From Leptoclinus maculatus (taxonomy: Eukaryota > Chordata > Actinopteri > Perciformes > Stichaeidae): 64,000 bases of DNA. The DNA is taken from the NCBI GenBank assembly GCA_032191485.1, contig JAVDOI010000016.1, positions 14,373,736-14,437,735 of the forward strand. The letters are read 5' to 3'. Within the stretch, counting starts at the first letter, position 1. Every line of letters begins with the position of its first letter. The translations under genes were made by a program, and so were the position numbers. Shown here piece by piece: positions 1 through 12,701 of the stretch. Below the pieces are notes generated by a model, which saw nothing but the letters and a program-made list of their open reading frames with translations, did no database searches and was not told the DNA's origin.

Positions 1-482
1 CGTCCTTCAAGTCAGGTAGCTTCAAAGTCAAACAAACAAAAAAGTGTCAGAAATGCACATTTAGGCCCCAGTGAGCCGCCAAAATCTGAAATAGATTTTG
101 TCCTACCCTTGCCAATCCAGAACATTCACTAGAAACGTTTTGCTTTCTTCTACCTGCGAAACAAAAGCGGCTTTAGACTGTGCTGGAACGTTTGGTTTGC
201 TGCGGTAACGTTACAAGTCGAGAAACACGTGGTCTCAAGCTAAACTGTTAGCCACCGCGTGTTTCTTGCGTCAGTTATCTATCCTGCGACATAGCCGAGG
301 ATAATTCAATCACAGCACGTGTTAACTCTTTCTACGCTGCAAGTAATTCCGAAAAACAACAAAGCTTTCTCTGTTAATAAGTCTGTGTCCTCGTGGCTTT
401 TTTGCCGCATGGGAGCTAAAGTGCTAAGTAACCCATTAAGCTAACGCTAACTTAGTCTGCTCCCTCCAGCTCAAATACTTAC
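1..482 (-). other. tomm20: tomm20 intron 1 (start of window)
   Basis: Sequence downstream of the tomm20 exon 1 donor. No further coding exon is visible. Includes a short GCTAACGCTAAC-type stretch near 440-452. Confidence 0.7.
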
Positions 483-606
483 GTTCACGTAGCTTTTCCT
501 TGAAGAGAGGGTCGCTCCGTCGCTTTCTGTCAAAATAAATACAGTATGCGAGGAAAAGGGCTCCACACGCCCCGACAACTACCGCACTCGTCTGTCCGCT
601 CATCAT
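483..606 (-). CDS. tomm20: TOM20 mitochondrial import receptor subunit, first coding exon (partial gene)
   Basis: TOM20 is the outer-membrane receptor that recognises mitochondrial presequences and hands precursors to the TOM pore. Reading from ATG at 606, the exon starts MMSGQTSAVVVGACGALF and continues into the diagnostic CIYFDRKRRSDPLFKEKLRE block, which matches vertebrate TOM20. It supplies the single N-terminal membrane anchor (about residues 7-24, ending in CIYF) followed by the basic cytosolic flank. A second in-frame ATG follows immediately, so initiation could use either. The exon ends in phase 1 at a consensus donor GTAAGT (482-477). The presequence-binding domain must lie in exons beyond the left edge. 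Identity rests on the exon itself plus TOMM20-ARID4B synteny; confidence is high. Confidence 0.93.
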
Positions 607-1070
607 ATCTGAAGCTACTCATGAGCGAGGCACGCGGCACACTAACTGGTTAGCAGCTAGCACGATGCTCAGGAAGTGCGGACCGGAAGTACGTACATCG
701 TGACGATTTAATGATGTATCGTAGTTCCGTTTTAGCTATAAGGCTCCTAAATAACGTATTCTTTAAGGAAAATATGATGTAAATACCAAAGTGTAAAATG
801 CTCTGTTACAAGTAAAATAAACACAATAAAACAATAACTACCCGCTTAATGCACTTTAAGTAGCACAAGCAAAATGTGTTATAATGCAGAAAGCTTTTCA
901 TGTGCAAGCAGCATTTTAATGTTAATGTTTTAACCACTTTTTAATATAAAGTTCACTTTGTATATACTGTTGGGTAAGTAATCTTCGATGCATCATATTT
1001 TGTAAGCTTGTCATGTGTTTTAAATGTAGTAACTATAGCAAAATAACTACTTACAGTATATTAGTTAAAT
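607..1070 (-). promoter_or_regulatory. tomm20 promoter / intergenic spacer to arid4b
   Basis: Upstream of the tomm20 ATG. A consensus ETS/GABP-type motif CCGGAAGT sits at 683-690, with a TGACG half-CRE at 711-715; such sites are typical of nuclear genes for mitochondrial proteins. No TATA box is evident near the start. The rest is AT-rich with no visible gene. The upstream neighbour arid4b is transcribed on the same strand toward this promoter and ends only about 0.5-0.7 kb away. Confidence 0.5.
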
Positions 1071-1074
1071 GCAT

Positions 1075-1235
1075 GTAGTTAGGTAAAAGGTAAAAAAAAA
1101 AACTGGAGTAAATGGGGCTAAAAATTACAATTGTCCCTCAGAAATTGAGTAAAAGTAAAATAAACTAGAAATTATCAAGTAAAGTAGCACTACCTCAAAG
1201 TTGTACTTCACAAATAAGGTACTTTCCACCACTGA
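1075..1235 (+). repeat. Interspersed repeat fragment, 'AGTAAAGTAC' family copy 1
   Basis: AT-rich stretch with repeated AGTAAA and GTACTT words and phrases such as CCTCAGAAATTGAGTAAAAG and CTACCTCAAAGTTGTACTT. It matches a family I recognise from percomorph genomes. Similar copies lie at 11976-12113 (same strand) and 31660-31790 (opposite strand). The family name is not certain. Confidence 0.55.
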
Positions 1236-1259
1236 AGCCCAGAGACACACTGAATACTT

Positions 1260-3334
1260 CACAAACTATGGCATTTATTTCAAACAGAGGCTTCTGCTTA
1301 GCTTACATTTTTACAATAAATTACACAATGATCATCTTCAGATGAGCCTAATAAATACTATTGAGCATTTTTCAACAAGCTCCATTAACTTTCTCTTAAT
1401 CTATGATCCAGACTATTTTCCATATACAGGTCGGAAAATAGTTCAGCCGCGCCCAAAACCACCATTCTTCTCTTACAAGCACAAGCTATAGAAAAATAAA
1501 ACAATACAAACTAAAGCAAAACATGACGTTAAAAAAAAAGGGAAGAAAAAAAAAAAAGTATTCAAACTTATGAAAAGAGGCAGAACAAAACATAAATGAA
1601 CTCAAATAAATCTGTTCCTAGAAGAGAACAATAATGAGGACAAAGGGGAGAACACACATGCTGTAACCCTCAGTATTTACACTTAAGCTGCAGTTAAAAC
1701 CGTAAAACTGTCTGTACAGAAAGGTACACGTTATTAACAGTGCAAGATATTAAATAGCTTGACTCAAAACACTTCTCAATATACAAATGTATAACAAAAG
1801 CATACAATTACATACAGGTGCCAAAGAAAATGTAACTTCAGGTTATCGTACAGTAGGGGGTCTATACAAAGGAAACACTGGAGATGTCTTCAGAAATGTA
1901 TACACATACGTCACTTTATGATATTAATGTACATTTACAATATCTTTAACTTTAATCTTGTCATAGTACAGGAAACAGAACCAAACCTTTTTGGTAGGGA
2001 TGAGTGAGAGAGAAACTTTTTTTGATCATGAGTACAACTAGAAAGATGCCAAAAGAGAATGCGTTGCTTTATTTAACGAAGCAAAAATACACATGATTCA
2101 ATAACTTCATGTTTGTTTAAAACACTGCAAAATGTGGGATTCAGCTTCATTCATGTGTTACACAGTACTGAGTACACGCTGTAAATACCTCCTATGGTTG
2201 CCTTCACGTTAACTTGATCCAGAGAGTGAAGACAGCGGGACAGAGGGGATTAAATGGCTGATGGAAACATAATCAAATGAAGCAGATGGGTTTTTAAAAA
2301 GGCTGAAGAACTGGAGTAATGTGACCATTGGATTCACCACCTCCATCATTGCACATTTTATACTGCCAAACTTTAACAGTTGCACCCAACCTGGATGAGA
2401 ATTCAGTAGTAGATTACAGGTGATCCAGTATACGAGTTCTGCTTTCACAATTATACTTTTTAAATATCACCTTACGCTGATTAAAACCATCGTTATCCGT
2501 CAGACGCAGCCCTTAACTGCCCGCTCACTCATAGGGCATTCTTCAGTCTTTTGTAAAGGGACACGATATTCCGGCTGACCCTCCTGATTTGAGAAGAGGA
2601 TCAGGGGGAAAAGAAAGTGCGTCCCTTTCTCAAAGTGCCCCATGGAGAAGAACAAAAAGGCACTACAGTATCATTCATCCACTGAGGCCGTCAGTGGACC
2701 TATGATGGTCTGAAACCCAATCCGCCAACACCTACATGACTCAATGCAAACATGTGCAGCACCACATGCCTGTACGCGAGAAGAGCATCGTCAACCACTT
2801 GAGGTTTAACCACACGAAGGCCTTTTTTTCAAACGAGGGTGGACAGAGAAAACGCGGCAAAGTTACATTTCGTACGCTCTTAATGCCAATGTGGCAGTGC
2901 TCCTCTGGATTCAACATGGCAAGCACAAGCTGTACCTCGATGAGCTACGAGCACACAGGGGGTCTTCACTGGAAAGCATCCCTTACCAATAACAACTATA
3001 TCAAATGGAAACAATTATTGCTTGCAAAAAAACAATTCTTATAAATGTTCAATTAAGCGGAGCGTAAAAGACAATTTTGTATTTTTTGTTTGGACAAATG
3101 TTTTCCCCCTACACAATCTTCATAAAAGTGCACTTAAGTGCCATTAGCTTGCCAAGGAAACAATTGTCAATAGAAAATAGTGCTTGTTTCTTGTTTGTCT
3201 CTGGTCTGGTTTTTGGGCCCCAGTAGTTACAGTATGTAGGTTGACTTGTCTGTCCTGGTGGATGGGAATGGGGGCAGTGACCCCGGGGTGCTGGTTAAGT
3301 GCTTAGTGCGGTGGCTTTTCGCTGGCTCGTCCTG
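1260..3334 (-). other. arid4b: arid4b 3' untranslated region
   Basis: From the arid4b stop to the candidate AATAAA. No coding similarity is seen in either strand, and the small open frames here look like chance. Length is in keeping with the long 3'UTR of mammalian ARID4B. Confidence 0.6.
1274..1279 (-). terminator. arid4b: Candidate polyadenylation signal of arid4b
   Basis: TTTATT on the plus strand reads AATAAA on the minus strand. It would end a 3'UTR of about 2.1 kb after the stop at 3335. Other AATAAA candidates lie inside the UTR (for example near 2067), so more than one 3' end is possible. Confidence 0.5.
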
Positions 3335-3486
3335 TCACCTGCACTCCACGGATACCCCAGAGTTCTGAGAAGAGGAGGATGAGGATGACACCGGCGGGTC
3401 AGCCAGGGTCAGCATGACTGCCGCAGTCAGTGAGCTGGAGGACGGGGACGAGGACGAGGAGGATGAAGAGGAAGCAGCCACCGTGC
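3335..3486 (-). CDS. arid4b: arid4b last coding exon (Ser-rich tail, stop)
   Basis: Acceptor AAG then a serine run, then TAAVMLTLADPP, ending SVECR and TGA at 3335-3337. The human protein ends in the same way. The apparent acidic plus-strand reading of this segment is the antisense of the serine run. Confidence 0.93.
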
Positions 3487-6400
3487 CTTCAGAACAAACG
3501 GAAAGAGGATTTGGTCATCGTCAGCTTAGAGACACGTATGGTTTTAATGGTGTAACCAGATCTTTACACACAGACTTAAGAATTTATAAACAGCTGAGGG
3601 CAACACAAGCCTGGTAATCAGCGATGTTGAGGTCACAAAGAGTTGACTCACTTTCCCGTTCCTTCTTCTTCATGCGTTTTCGCCGCCTGTCGATGGAGGC
3701 CACCTCAGACTTGAGGGAGAGGTAGTGGTTCCTGATGTCCTGCAGCTTCTCCTGAAGAAACGAAATTCTCTCCAGACTGCTCATCTTTTCCAGGTCAGCT
3801 AAGTGGAGCGAAAACAATGCATTTTAGGATTAATAGAGCAGAGACATGAACGCATATAAATCTCAGCTTTAATGAATAGGATGAAAAATAGTTGCCAAAT
3901 CCCCCCAAAACATGTTGATGTTAACTAAATAGCCTCAGACATAACAAATTACCGTACAAAAACAGCTTAATTGTGCGACACTTACACATCTGGAAGCTCC
4001 ACTTGTACACGCGTGACGATCTTCCATGGTGGTCTCGGTGCTGGGTGTGGTCGGCGTCACCCTGCTTGTGGTACTTATGGCTCGAAGGGGGAGATCGTAC
4101 GTGACACTTGGGCGAAGTGGCCACTTTCACGTCTGGTGCGTTGTTCTTCGAGGCGGTTGATTTGGCAGTGCCCTCAACAACAGACTGGTCCTCGCTGTCA
4201 CTGCTGTTGGCTGGAGGAGAGAAGACAGCTGAGGAGAAGAAAAAAGGAAAATGATCAGGCAAAAATCTCACTCCCTTTCCCACCTGAAACCTGTAATTTA
4301 ATGTCAGGAAACGAGCAAATATGAAATAGAAAATTCCGCGGCTGATGAAAGTGCTGCTGGCTTTTGAAATAAGAAGGCTAGCAGGGCGACAGCAATGTCT
4401 TACCTGTTTTCCTATTCTTTTTGGGAGGCACACCTAGGCTCTTGCGGTTTGGCTTGTGTTTCTTTGAGGGTCCACTCGTCTGTGGTTCCTTCTGCCGCTT
4501 CTGACTCACAGAGGCTACAAGGAAAATGCAAGAAGACGGTGAGGATGCAGGCGGACTGTGAAATGAGTCGTCAGCGTGTATTTATTTAGTATTCCATCAT
4601 AAAGAAAAACAATGAATTCTGTCAAGGAAAAAACAAACAAAGAGCGGAGTAAATTGGCTATTACTTGTACCTTTGGACTTCAGCTCGCTCTCCTGTTGGC
4701 TGCTGCTGCTCAGCTCCAGACTGCAGCTGCTGCTGCAGGAGAGGCTGACGTCGAACACCTTCGAGGGGGAACCCGCCCCCTCATCCTGAGGGAGGTCCTG
4801 CAGCTCCCCGCCCAGACTCTCCACCTCCACTGTGCTGCTGTCCGTCTCACTGCGCCCACCTGCCACTTCCTCCTGCGTGGGTCCCGGGAGAAGAGCGTCA
4901 GGAACCGGCTCTGAAGGCAAGGCGGGCGCTACGGACGGGGGTGGGGAGGAAGGCTGCGCCGGGACGGAGTCCTCCGCGACACTGCCCCCCCCTGAGGGCG
5001 ACTCGGGCGTTGTCGGCGGCGTGTTGAGTACAGAGTTACTGCCGCTGCTCGGAAACTCCTGCAGCTTGTCGTTCTCCATCTGCTCCTCCGAGGCTTCGTC
5101 CTCGGGTCCAGCATCCTGTTCGCCGCTCGGCTCCTCCAGACACGGGGGCACAGGTGGAGGGGGAGAATTGGCGGCCTCTGTGTCCGAGTCGGAGAACAGT
5201 TCTTTGAGAGTCTGCTTCGGCCACTGGGCCTGGATGCTGGACCACACATCCTTTTGGCCTTTAGAGCGGACAGCTGGCCTTTCCTCTGCGTTCCCGGACA
5301 TTTTGGCTCTCTTTTCAGGGATCTCCCAGAACCCAGCTTGTCTGCCACCTTTGGTCTTCTCCTTCATCCCGTTGTACTTCTTGGAAGGCGAACCTTTGGG
5401 TTTTGGCCGGCTTCGCTCACTTTCCTCAGCTTGGGACTCGGCCAGCCCTGCGCCCTCATCGTCTGAGCTGCTGCTGGACGAGGCCCCCCTATCCTCCCCG
5501 GGACCAGCAGCTCTCTCCTCCAGTTTCCTGGGAGAGGCTCCAGGCAACCAGTCGGCACTCCTGGTGCTCCGGGTTTTAGCTTTAGCTTGGCCTTTCGGGG
5601 TCCTCTCTGCTGCACCATCAGATTTTCTCTTCCTGTTGCTCTGCTCTCCCTCCAACTCCGACTGGCTTCGGCGCTTCCCGAAATCTGCGCTCTCTGAACC
5701 GACCGACTCCTGGTTCTTTCCTGAGACCGGAGGGGGTTTGGATGCTTCAGGAGGGGACCCGCTCTCCAAGCACTCCGATGTTTGCGGGGTCTCCGGTGGG
5801 GCCTTTCTGGGGCTGCCTCTGCAACCGGGACGATCCTCCTCGTTACACTCTCCCTCCTCATCATCGTGCTCGCTCTCGTCTGTGGACATCTCCGAGGCTG
5901 AGGTAAACGAGAAAGAACTTCCGTTAGTTTCAGCAGGATATCAACAGCATAATTAAAACCACTTCAGAGTGACACAGTCCTAAGCTGCTGTAAGTGTGCA
6001 TGAGGACTACAGGCTAATGAGTGTTGCTACCTTGCAGGCCATTGAGGATAGAAGTAATTTCTATAGACTTGACTGGAGACTGCTGAGTCCCTTTGTCCTC
6101 ACCCTCGTCCATCTTGGAAAAGACATCCTGACTCAGGCCACATTTGGAGCGCGGGAGGCGGTGAGCGTGGGGCGAAGGGCCGAGGACATCTCTCTCATTG
6201 AGCCTCTCCAACCGGTCCCGCTCCCTCTCAGCTTTGTTCTGTCAGGATTTAACACAGTCAGTGATTCTGCTCATGACATCAAACGTTGAAAAGTGATCGC
6301 TCTCCAGTCTCGTACCTTTATCTTTTTGCGGTGCTTTATTTTTGGTACATTCTTATTGGCTGGGCGCACAATCTTGTCTGCTTTGATCCATTCATCATAT

Positions 6401-9301
6401 CTAAAATCGAGTGCAAAGACAAAGAGACAGTTTCATCATTCAGATCTTTGAGAGGAGCCGAAAGAATCCTCCTCTCACACCACCCACCACACAGACGCCT
6501 CTACTGTCTGACCCCAAACATGTTGCTGTGACACAATAAGCCTCGACAGCAAAAGGAAGAAACCCCATGGTGTTAAGTGGAAAAAGACAAACCTTTACGA
6601 TGAAGAAAGAAACAATATTAACACCGACCACCACACAAATCATATTCAACAAAGTTCCAACAGTACCAAGGTTGCTACTTGGGTTGTATGAGGAAAATGA
6701 AAAGTTTCACGACATCGCACACGACAGACACAATGCAGAGAACATCCCACTGTCTTTTATAGAGTGCTAGAGGACCACACAACAACATTGAGACAATGAA
6801 ATGCTAGTTGCACTAGTTAACCTCTGTGTCATGGTACCCTAACACTCTACTTAACACTGCATTAACCCTGACCCGCTGGGGAGGGGGGGGAGAGGGTTGA
6901 GAGGTAGAGGTGAGTGTAGCAGCACTTTGGTTGGCCTTTCAGAGATCCAAAGGGGAGCTCACATTAAAAATGATTGTTTAACCCAAACCACTGGTTGGCT
7001 ATGCCCAGAGTCAAATTGGTTCAAATTCAGCCTGTCTGTGGATTTAGTTGAGAGACAGACAGCCAGGGGGACAGACAGACAGGGGATTCAGTTAAAACTG
7101 AGTGAGGGAAGCTGAGGAGTGATCCACATCGACCCGACACTCAATTCTGTTTCTGCCACTAGAGGGCCCAGTGTTCTCCATGATCAGAGTACTGACCATG
7201 GGACTGGATCAAGTGAAGCAGAATTGTGAGGAAGGGATGTATCTGTTATTACTGAGGGGATACCCATGTAGCGGTGATCCCTTTGCGCTGAATTGAAAGT
7301 TAAAAGATGTATTTTTTTTTTTGCTTTTCTTTTTTTAGGGTGAATATAGACGTTAGGTGATTTCTCCCCAGGTCCTGTCTTACCTGACGTTCCAGCCACA
7401 GTAGTGCACCAGGTAGAGCACCTCTCCCCCCTCCACGTCTGCCTCTTTCACAGTGGCCTCGTACGTCTTCAGATTGCGGGCTCGCCCATACCTCACCTGC
7501 ACCTTCATCCCCGGGGGGTAACACTCAAACTCCTCCCCTTCCTCCCCCTCCTGACTGCTGTCATCCCTGCAAGAAAAACAGTTCAGCACTTCCTGGCCCT
7601 AGGCTGCCCCAATGAGCACCACAGAACCCCGCCCACAGCCGCCCGCCCAAACTCTGCTACCTGCTGCTAGGAAGCCTGTGTTCTAGTCTATTTGCTCCAC
7701 CCTCGCCTTCCCTGTCCCGTTACAACACTAGGAACTCTCCTATACAGAAACATAAACTTCCCATTTCTGTCCTTCCTTAACTCTAGTCCAGTGTAACCTA
7801 CAGCAAACTGCAGTATAAACAACTGTTCATTTACAGTATGCCAGTCAAAGAACAGTACATGGGAGTGTACAGTGAATAAAACATCATTCTTTCATGGCTA
7901 AAATCAAATCATCTTGCATGGGAAATAACACTACTGTAAGGCTATCTAACCCTATGTCCACACACAGCAACATACTTGGGATTCTCACTCACACTCACAC
8001 ACACGCTGTAAGAAACAAAGCAGCCACAAGGAGGAGCTAGTGGGAGACAGTCAGGAGATGTCGAAGCTGGAGGGTATACGGGCGGTGCAGGAATGCCAGT
8101 AAGTGGTTTAGGGCGCAGGGGCCACAGGGGCAGGTTAGCACAGCAAAGCACAACTTGGCAGGCAGCGCAGCAACTTAAAGCAAGACCACAGCGCTGAGAG
8201 GAAGCACGGCTACCAGATCCAATTTGGTCTGCCGCCACAAAACAACGGCGACGACACAGTACTCCACACAATCCCTCTCATACCGAACTGCTCGGAGCAA
8301 TGTGCCTTCTGCTGGCAGCTAATTTACACAAACACACCACAATGAAGAAAGATGCACTTCTTTGTGCAGCAGTCCAAGTGTGACAGCCGAAGACGCTGCC
8401 GCCGCCGCTGCCGCCGCCTGGGGGACACGCTTAGACTTCAAAATGCCAAATGATTTGAAAAAAAACACGCCGCACATAAATCAATTCCACAGACCTTTTC
8501 CACCTCCTCAGTGATAAATATGGTCACGGAAAAAACAAAACAAGCACAGGTACGGTGTCAAACACTGAGATACAACACATTAAGAGATGCAACAATTGGT
8601 TGAATAATCAGTTAGTCAAGCCAAAGAAAATAAGTATTTTGAAATTTGATTTATCGTTCATGTAATTTTTCAAGAAAAATGCCAAACATTTGTTGGCTCC
8701 AGGTCCTCAAATGTGAAAATTTGCTGTTTTTTTTCTTGGTCTTAAATGATAGTTAATTGAATATTTTGGGGGTTTGCACTGTTGGTTGAACAAAACAAGA
8801 CATGTTGTGGCGTCACATAGGACTCTAGGAGCTTGTGGTGGGCATTTGTCACTGTTTATGATATTTTATAGACCAAACGATTAATCAAAAAACAGCCAGC
8901 AAAGTAATAAATCAAAATAATCATTAGCTGCAGCCCGTCACAAATGATATTATCCAAAAGCATCACTTTGCTTCAGGACTTGCAATTCCCTCAAACCTGT
9001 AGAGTTCAACAGTCAATGTGCAAGATATTATGCACTCTAACATCAGCAAAGAAAGCCTGGAGCACATGTTTCAATAGAGCAGTTGATTAGGCTTCATCAA
9101 GGGAACAAAAGGTAAATAGCACTGAGGCAGTTACTTAACAATCACTGTTGAGTTTCCTTCTGTTTAATCACTTGCTTCCCCCCCCCCCCCCCAAAATGTC
9201 CCATTTAGGCTCATTGTAAACCAGCCACACTACTACACACGGTCGGTGCTGCTGGAATGAAAATGTGCTCCACACACACACACGCACACACACGCACACA
9301 C

Positions 9302-9337
<36 letters not shown>

Positions 9338-9945
9338 GGTGCAGATTACAGGCTGTAAACAGTGAACAGGTCTGATATCATCAGGAAAGATGAGATCAGC
9401 CTGCAGGTTGTCTGCTGTGTGAATCTGTAAACCCTCACGCTGCCACGTAATCTGCAAGGACCACTGATCCGGACAGAGCTAAAGGATCGGGGAACATCTC
9501 GAATCGTCAGAAAATCCACATGTGACGGCAATCAGCACGATCGTACTGTCAGCCCACGGCTGATTAGAACTACAGAGAGGGGGATAAGAAGTTGTGCAAT
9601 CCCTTTGACCAGACACACAAAAACCTGTTGTTTCTAGCCTGTCCGCAGTAGCTCAAACAACCCTAACACACGAGTCAAGGGTGGGTGGTGGAAGGTGAAC
9701 AAAACAAGAGAGTGTGATCTAGAATGCTCTGGACAGCAAACAATAGCTAACTGAGACCAAACCGTACAACTTCCCAGAACTATTTGTCATTTTTCAACGC
9801 TGGAGTCACTTTTTCCTCTCAAAAGGTTACTGCCTCTGAAAGCACTCTATTGCGTCTAGTGTGCTAATGCATCAGTGACAACACTCACACACATGGAACA
9901 TTTAATAAAGCTGAACATCGAAAAGCCAAAAAAGAATGAGAGAAA

Positions 9946-9981
<36 letters not shown>

Positions 9982-10463
9982 GGAAAGGGTAGAAATCGAG
10001 AAGAGCGCAGCCATGTTGTGTGCACTGGCTGCTGTCAAACAATCCCAGAGAGAGAGACAGAGAGAGAGAGAATGAGAGAGAGACAGAGAGAGAGAGAATG
10101 AGAGAGAGACAGAGAGAGAGAGAATGAGAGAGATACAGAGAGAGAGAGAATGAGAGAGAGAGAATGAGAGAGAGACAGAGAATGAGAGAGAATGAGAGAG
10201 AGACAGAGAGAGAGAGAGAGACAGATAATGAGAGAGAGACAGAGAGAGAACGAATGAGAGAGAGAGAGAGACAGAGAGAGAGAGAATGAGAGAGAAAGAA
10301 GGTGAGGGAGAGAGAGAGAAAGAGAGCGAGAGTGAGAGAGCACAGCATGACATGCCAGGTGAAACGTAGCAGTCCGGCTTTGGTGCTCTAAGATGTCTCT
10401 GCCAGCTGATGCCGACTAAGCCACGAGAAATAATAATAGCACAGAGGGCAGTGGGTAAGAGCT

Positions 10464-10501
<38 letters not shown>

Positions 10502-12523
10502 AGAGCTTTCCTCTCTCTGGTTAGCAGGTAGAGGTGGATTGTGGGTATACTGGGTATTAGTGTCATTAAGGTCAGAAAGGTCGCTGCTCCTCATCTGCTA
10601 ATGGTCTTTTAGATTTCTACTGCCACCAAGGAAAGTGAATGCCTCTGGTCCTTTAGTCTGGTGAAACTTTTAGGTGTTTAAGGTCCGATTGAATATTAAC
10701 ACAGTTCCACCATGCAGGGGCCCTGCACGGAGCTTGTGTTTGTGCCATGAGGATATTTTTACCACCCTGGTGGAGGGACCATCCTTTCAGACCACCTACC
10801 CAGAGTTGTCTTTGCTCTCCTGCTCCTCGTCGCGCTCCTCCTTCACGCTCTCGGCTCCGAGGCGAGACGTCGACGAGCCCTCGTCTGCGTCCCCATTGGG
10901 GGGGCCGTCCTCCTCATCGTTGTCCTTCCCGCTGTCATTTCCCTCCGTTTGTGATGGTTCAGGCTCCGTTTTGCTTCTTGCCAAGTCAGGCTTCTCGTCC
11001 TTCGAGAGAGGGATAAGTTCATTATAATTATTATAATCAACAAGGGAGGCCTGGAGGTAATTAATCTAACGTGCAGTTTGGATAAATATCAAACAAAAGG
11101 ACAAAGAGGTATTTAGGAGAATGCACCTTGCAGACTATAGACTGTGTGCCACAAGGGTCTCCATCCACCTGGGCTTTCTGCTCCTCCGAGCCGGAGGGGG
11201 TGACAGGTGCTCCTCCTGCCTCCCCCTCAGACTTCACCTCCCCCTTGGGAGCCTGCTTCAAAGGGAGGTCCATCCTGAAGGTGATGGCGGTGGAGGTGCA
11301 GTATTCCTCAAATCCATTGAGGTACCTGGGTGATAAAACATTACTCGTCAACACATCCTTATTTCTCTGCTCCTCTCAGAGATGTACATATTACATCAGG
11401 CACTACGAAAACCTAATCTTGCAAAATATAAAAGTTGAATTTACTCTGGGGGGTGGGGGGGGTGTGAAAGTAGTAGAAAAGACCTCCAGATGAATATTAA
11501 AAGAGTAGAACAGACTACAAACTGCTTGTCAGTCTTGGTAAAAAAACAACTACTAAAGAAACAAAAGCTGCGTCTGCCCAACAGAGGTAAAAGCTCCGAG
11601 CAGCTGAGGAGGCAGTGCCTGTACGTACTTGCGGTAAGCACACTTGACATTGTAGCCAGCGGCTGAGTTGAGCACAGGGATTCCCAGGTCCTGGTAGACT
11701 TGCTTCCAAACGGAGCCGCTCTCAATCTGCTCAAACACGGACAACAAGGGAAGACAGATCCAGAGTCGGTCAACGTCGCGCGAGGCGAGTGTGACCGAAG
11801 TCACGCGACAATTGCGGGCTGTCGAGGTGGCACTCACCTTCTCAAAGCCTCCCAGCTTGTGCACCAGCCTGTAGAGCTTGAACAGGTTCAGGTTCCTGTA
11901 GCCCAAAACAGGCCGTTTGTTGATGGGAGTTCCTGAGGAGGAGAAACACGTAAAATCTTGATCTGATAGGAGCTAAAGCTGTCAAATAAATGTAGTTGAG
12001 CAACTATTGGCCTCTGAATTGTAGTGGACTGGAGTAGAAAATGGAGGACCATGGAAACATCCAAGTAAAGTACCTCACATTTGTACTCAAGTACAGTACT
12101 TGTACTTAGAAACATCCCGTCACTGGCTTTCAGAACATTTTAAGGATCAAAGTAGGTTAAAAAGCAGCCACACATTTAGAGATCTTGACTCAAGGTGGCG
12201 CTGATGACGGCTGCCGTGTCTCGAGCTCCTCTTAGATTCTCATTTTGCTTTCATTTGCATGATTTCCTTTTTCTATGTACATATTTAATGAGCATTGCTG
12301 AAGGGGGCCTACAGAGATATGATAATAAAGAACTTGAATCTTGAAAGAGATATTTATTGTTGTAAAAAGATAATCAAAGTTAAGGAACTACACATGAGCA
12401 ATATGATACTGTAAACTAGAAAATGAAATGTTCAGGGGGGGCAGCCTTAAAGGTTGTAGAGCTAATATGATAACGGTACAGGGTCATAGAGAGAGCGAGA
12501 GAGCGAGAGAGAGAGCGAGAGAG

Positions 12524-12578
<55 letters not shown>

Positions 12579-12640
12579 GGAGAGAGAGAGAGGGAGAGAG
12601 AGGAGAGAGAGAGAGGGAGAGAGAGAGAGGGAGAGAGAGA

Positions 12641-12701
<61 letters not shown>

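Larger units (their letters stand above)
7567..10799 (-). other. arid4b intron with CU-rich satellite tracts
   Basis: 3.2 kb intron. It holds a recognisable interspersed repeat (8583-8940), a poly(C) tract (9178-9192), (CA)n (9271-9333), a GA-rich minisatellite (10045-10340) and further (GA)n runs. A CCG-rich run lies at 8391-8413. No exon was recognised. Confidence 0.7.

Noticed and set aside
3414..3617. Plus-strand acidic protein (DGDEDEEDEEEAA)
   Set aside because: It is the antisense of the serine run in the last arid4b exon, which has a clear human counterpart.
4832..5956. 374-codon plus-strand open frame opposite the large arid4b exon
   Set aside because: It is antisense to a well-supported exon; low-complexity S/P/E coding on the minus strand leaves few stops on the other. 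No family similarity and no splice or promoter context.
9856..10566. 236-codon minus frame of LSLSLS repeats, and its overlapping frames
   Set aside because: Translation of a GA/CT microsatellite; all frames stay open by composition.
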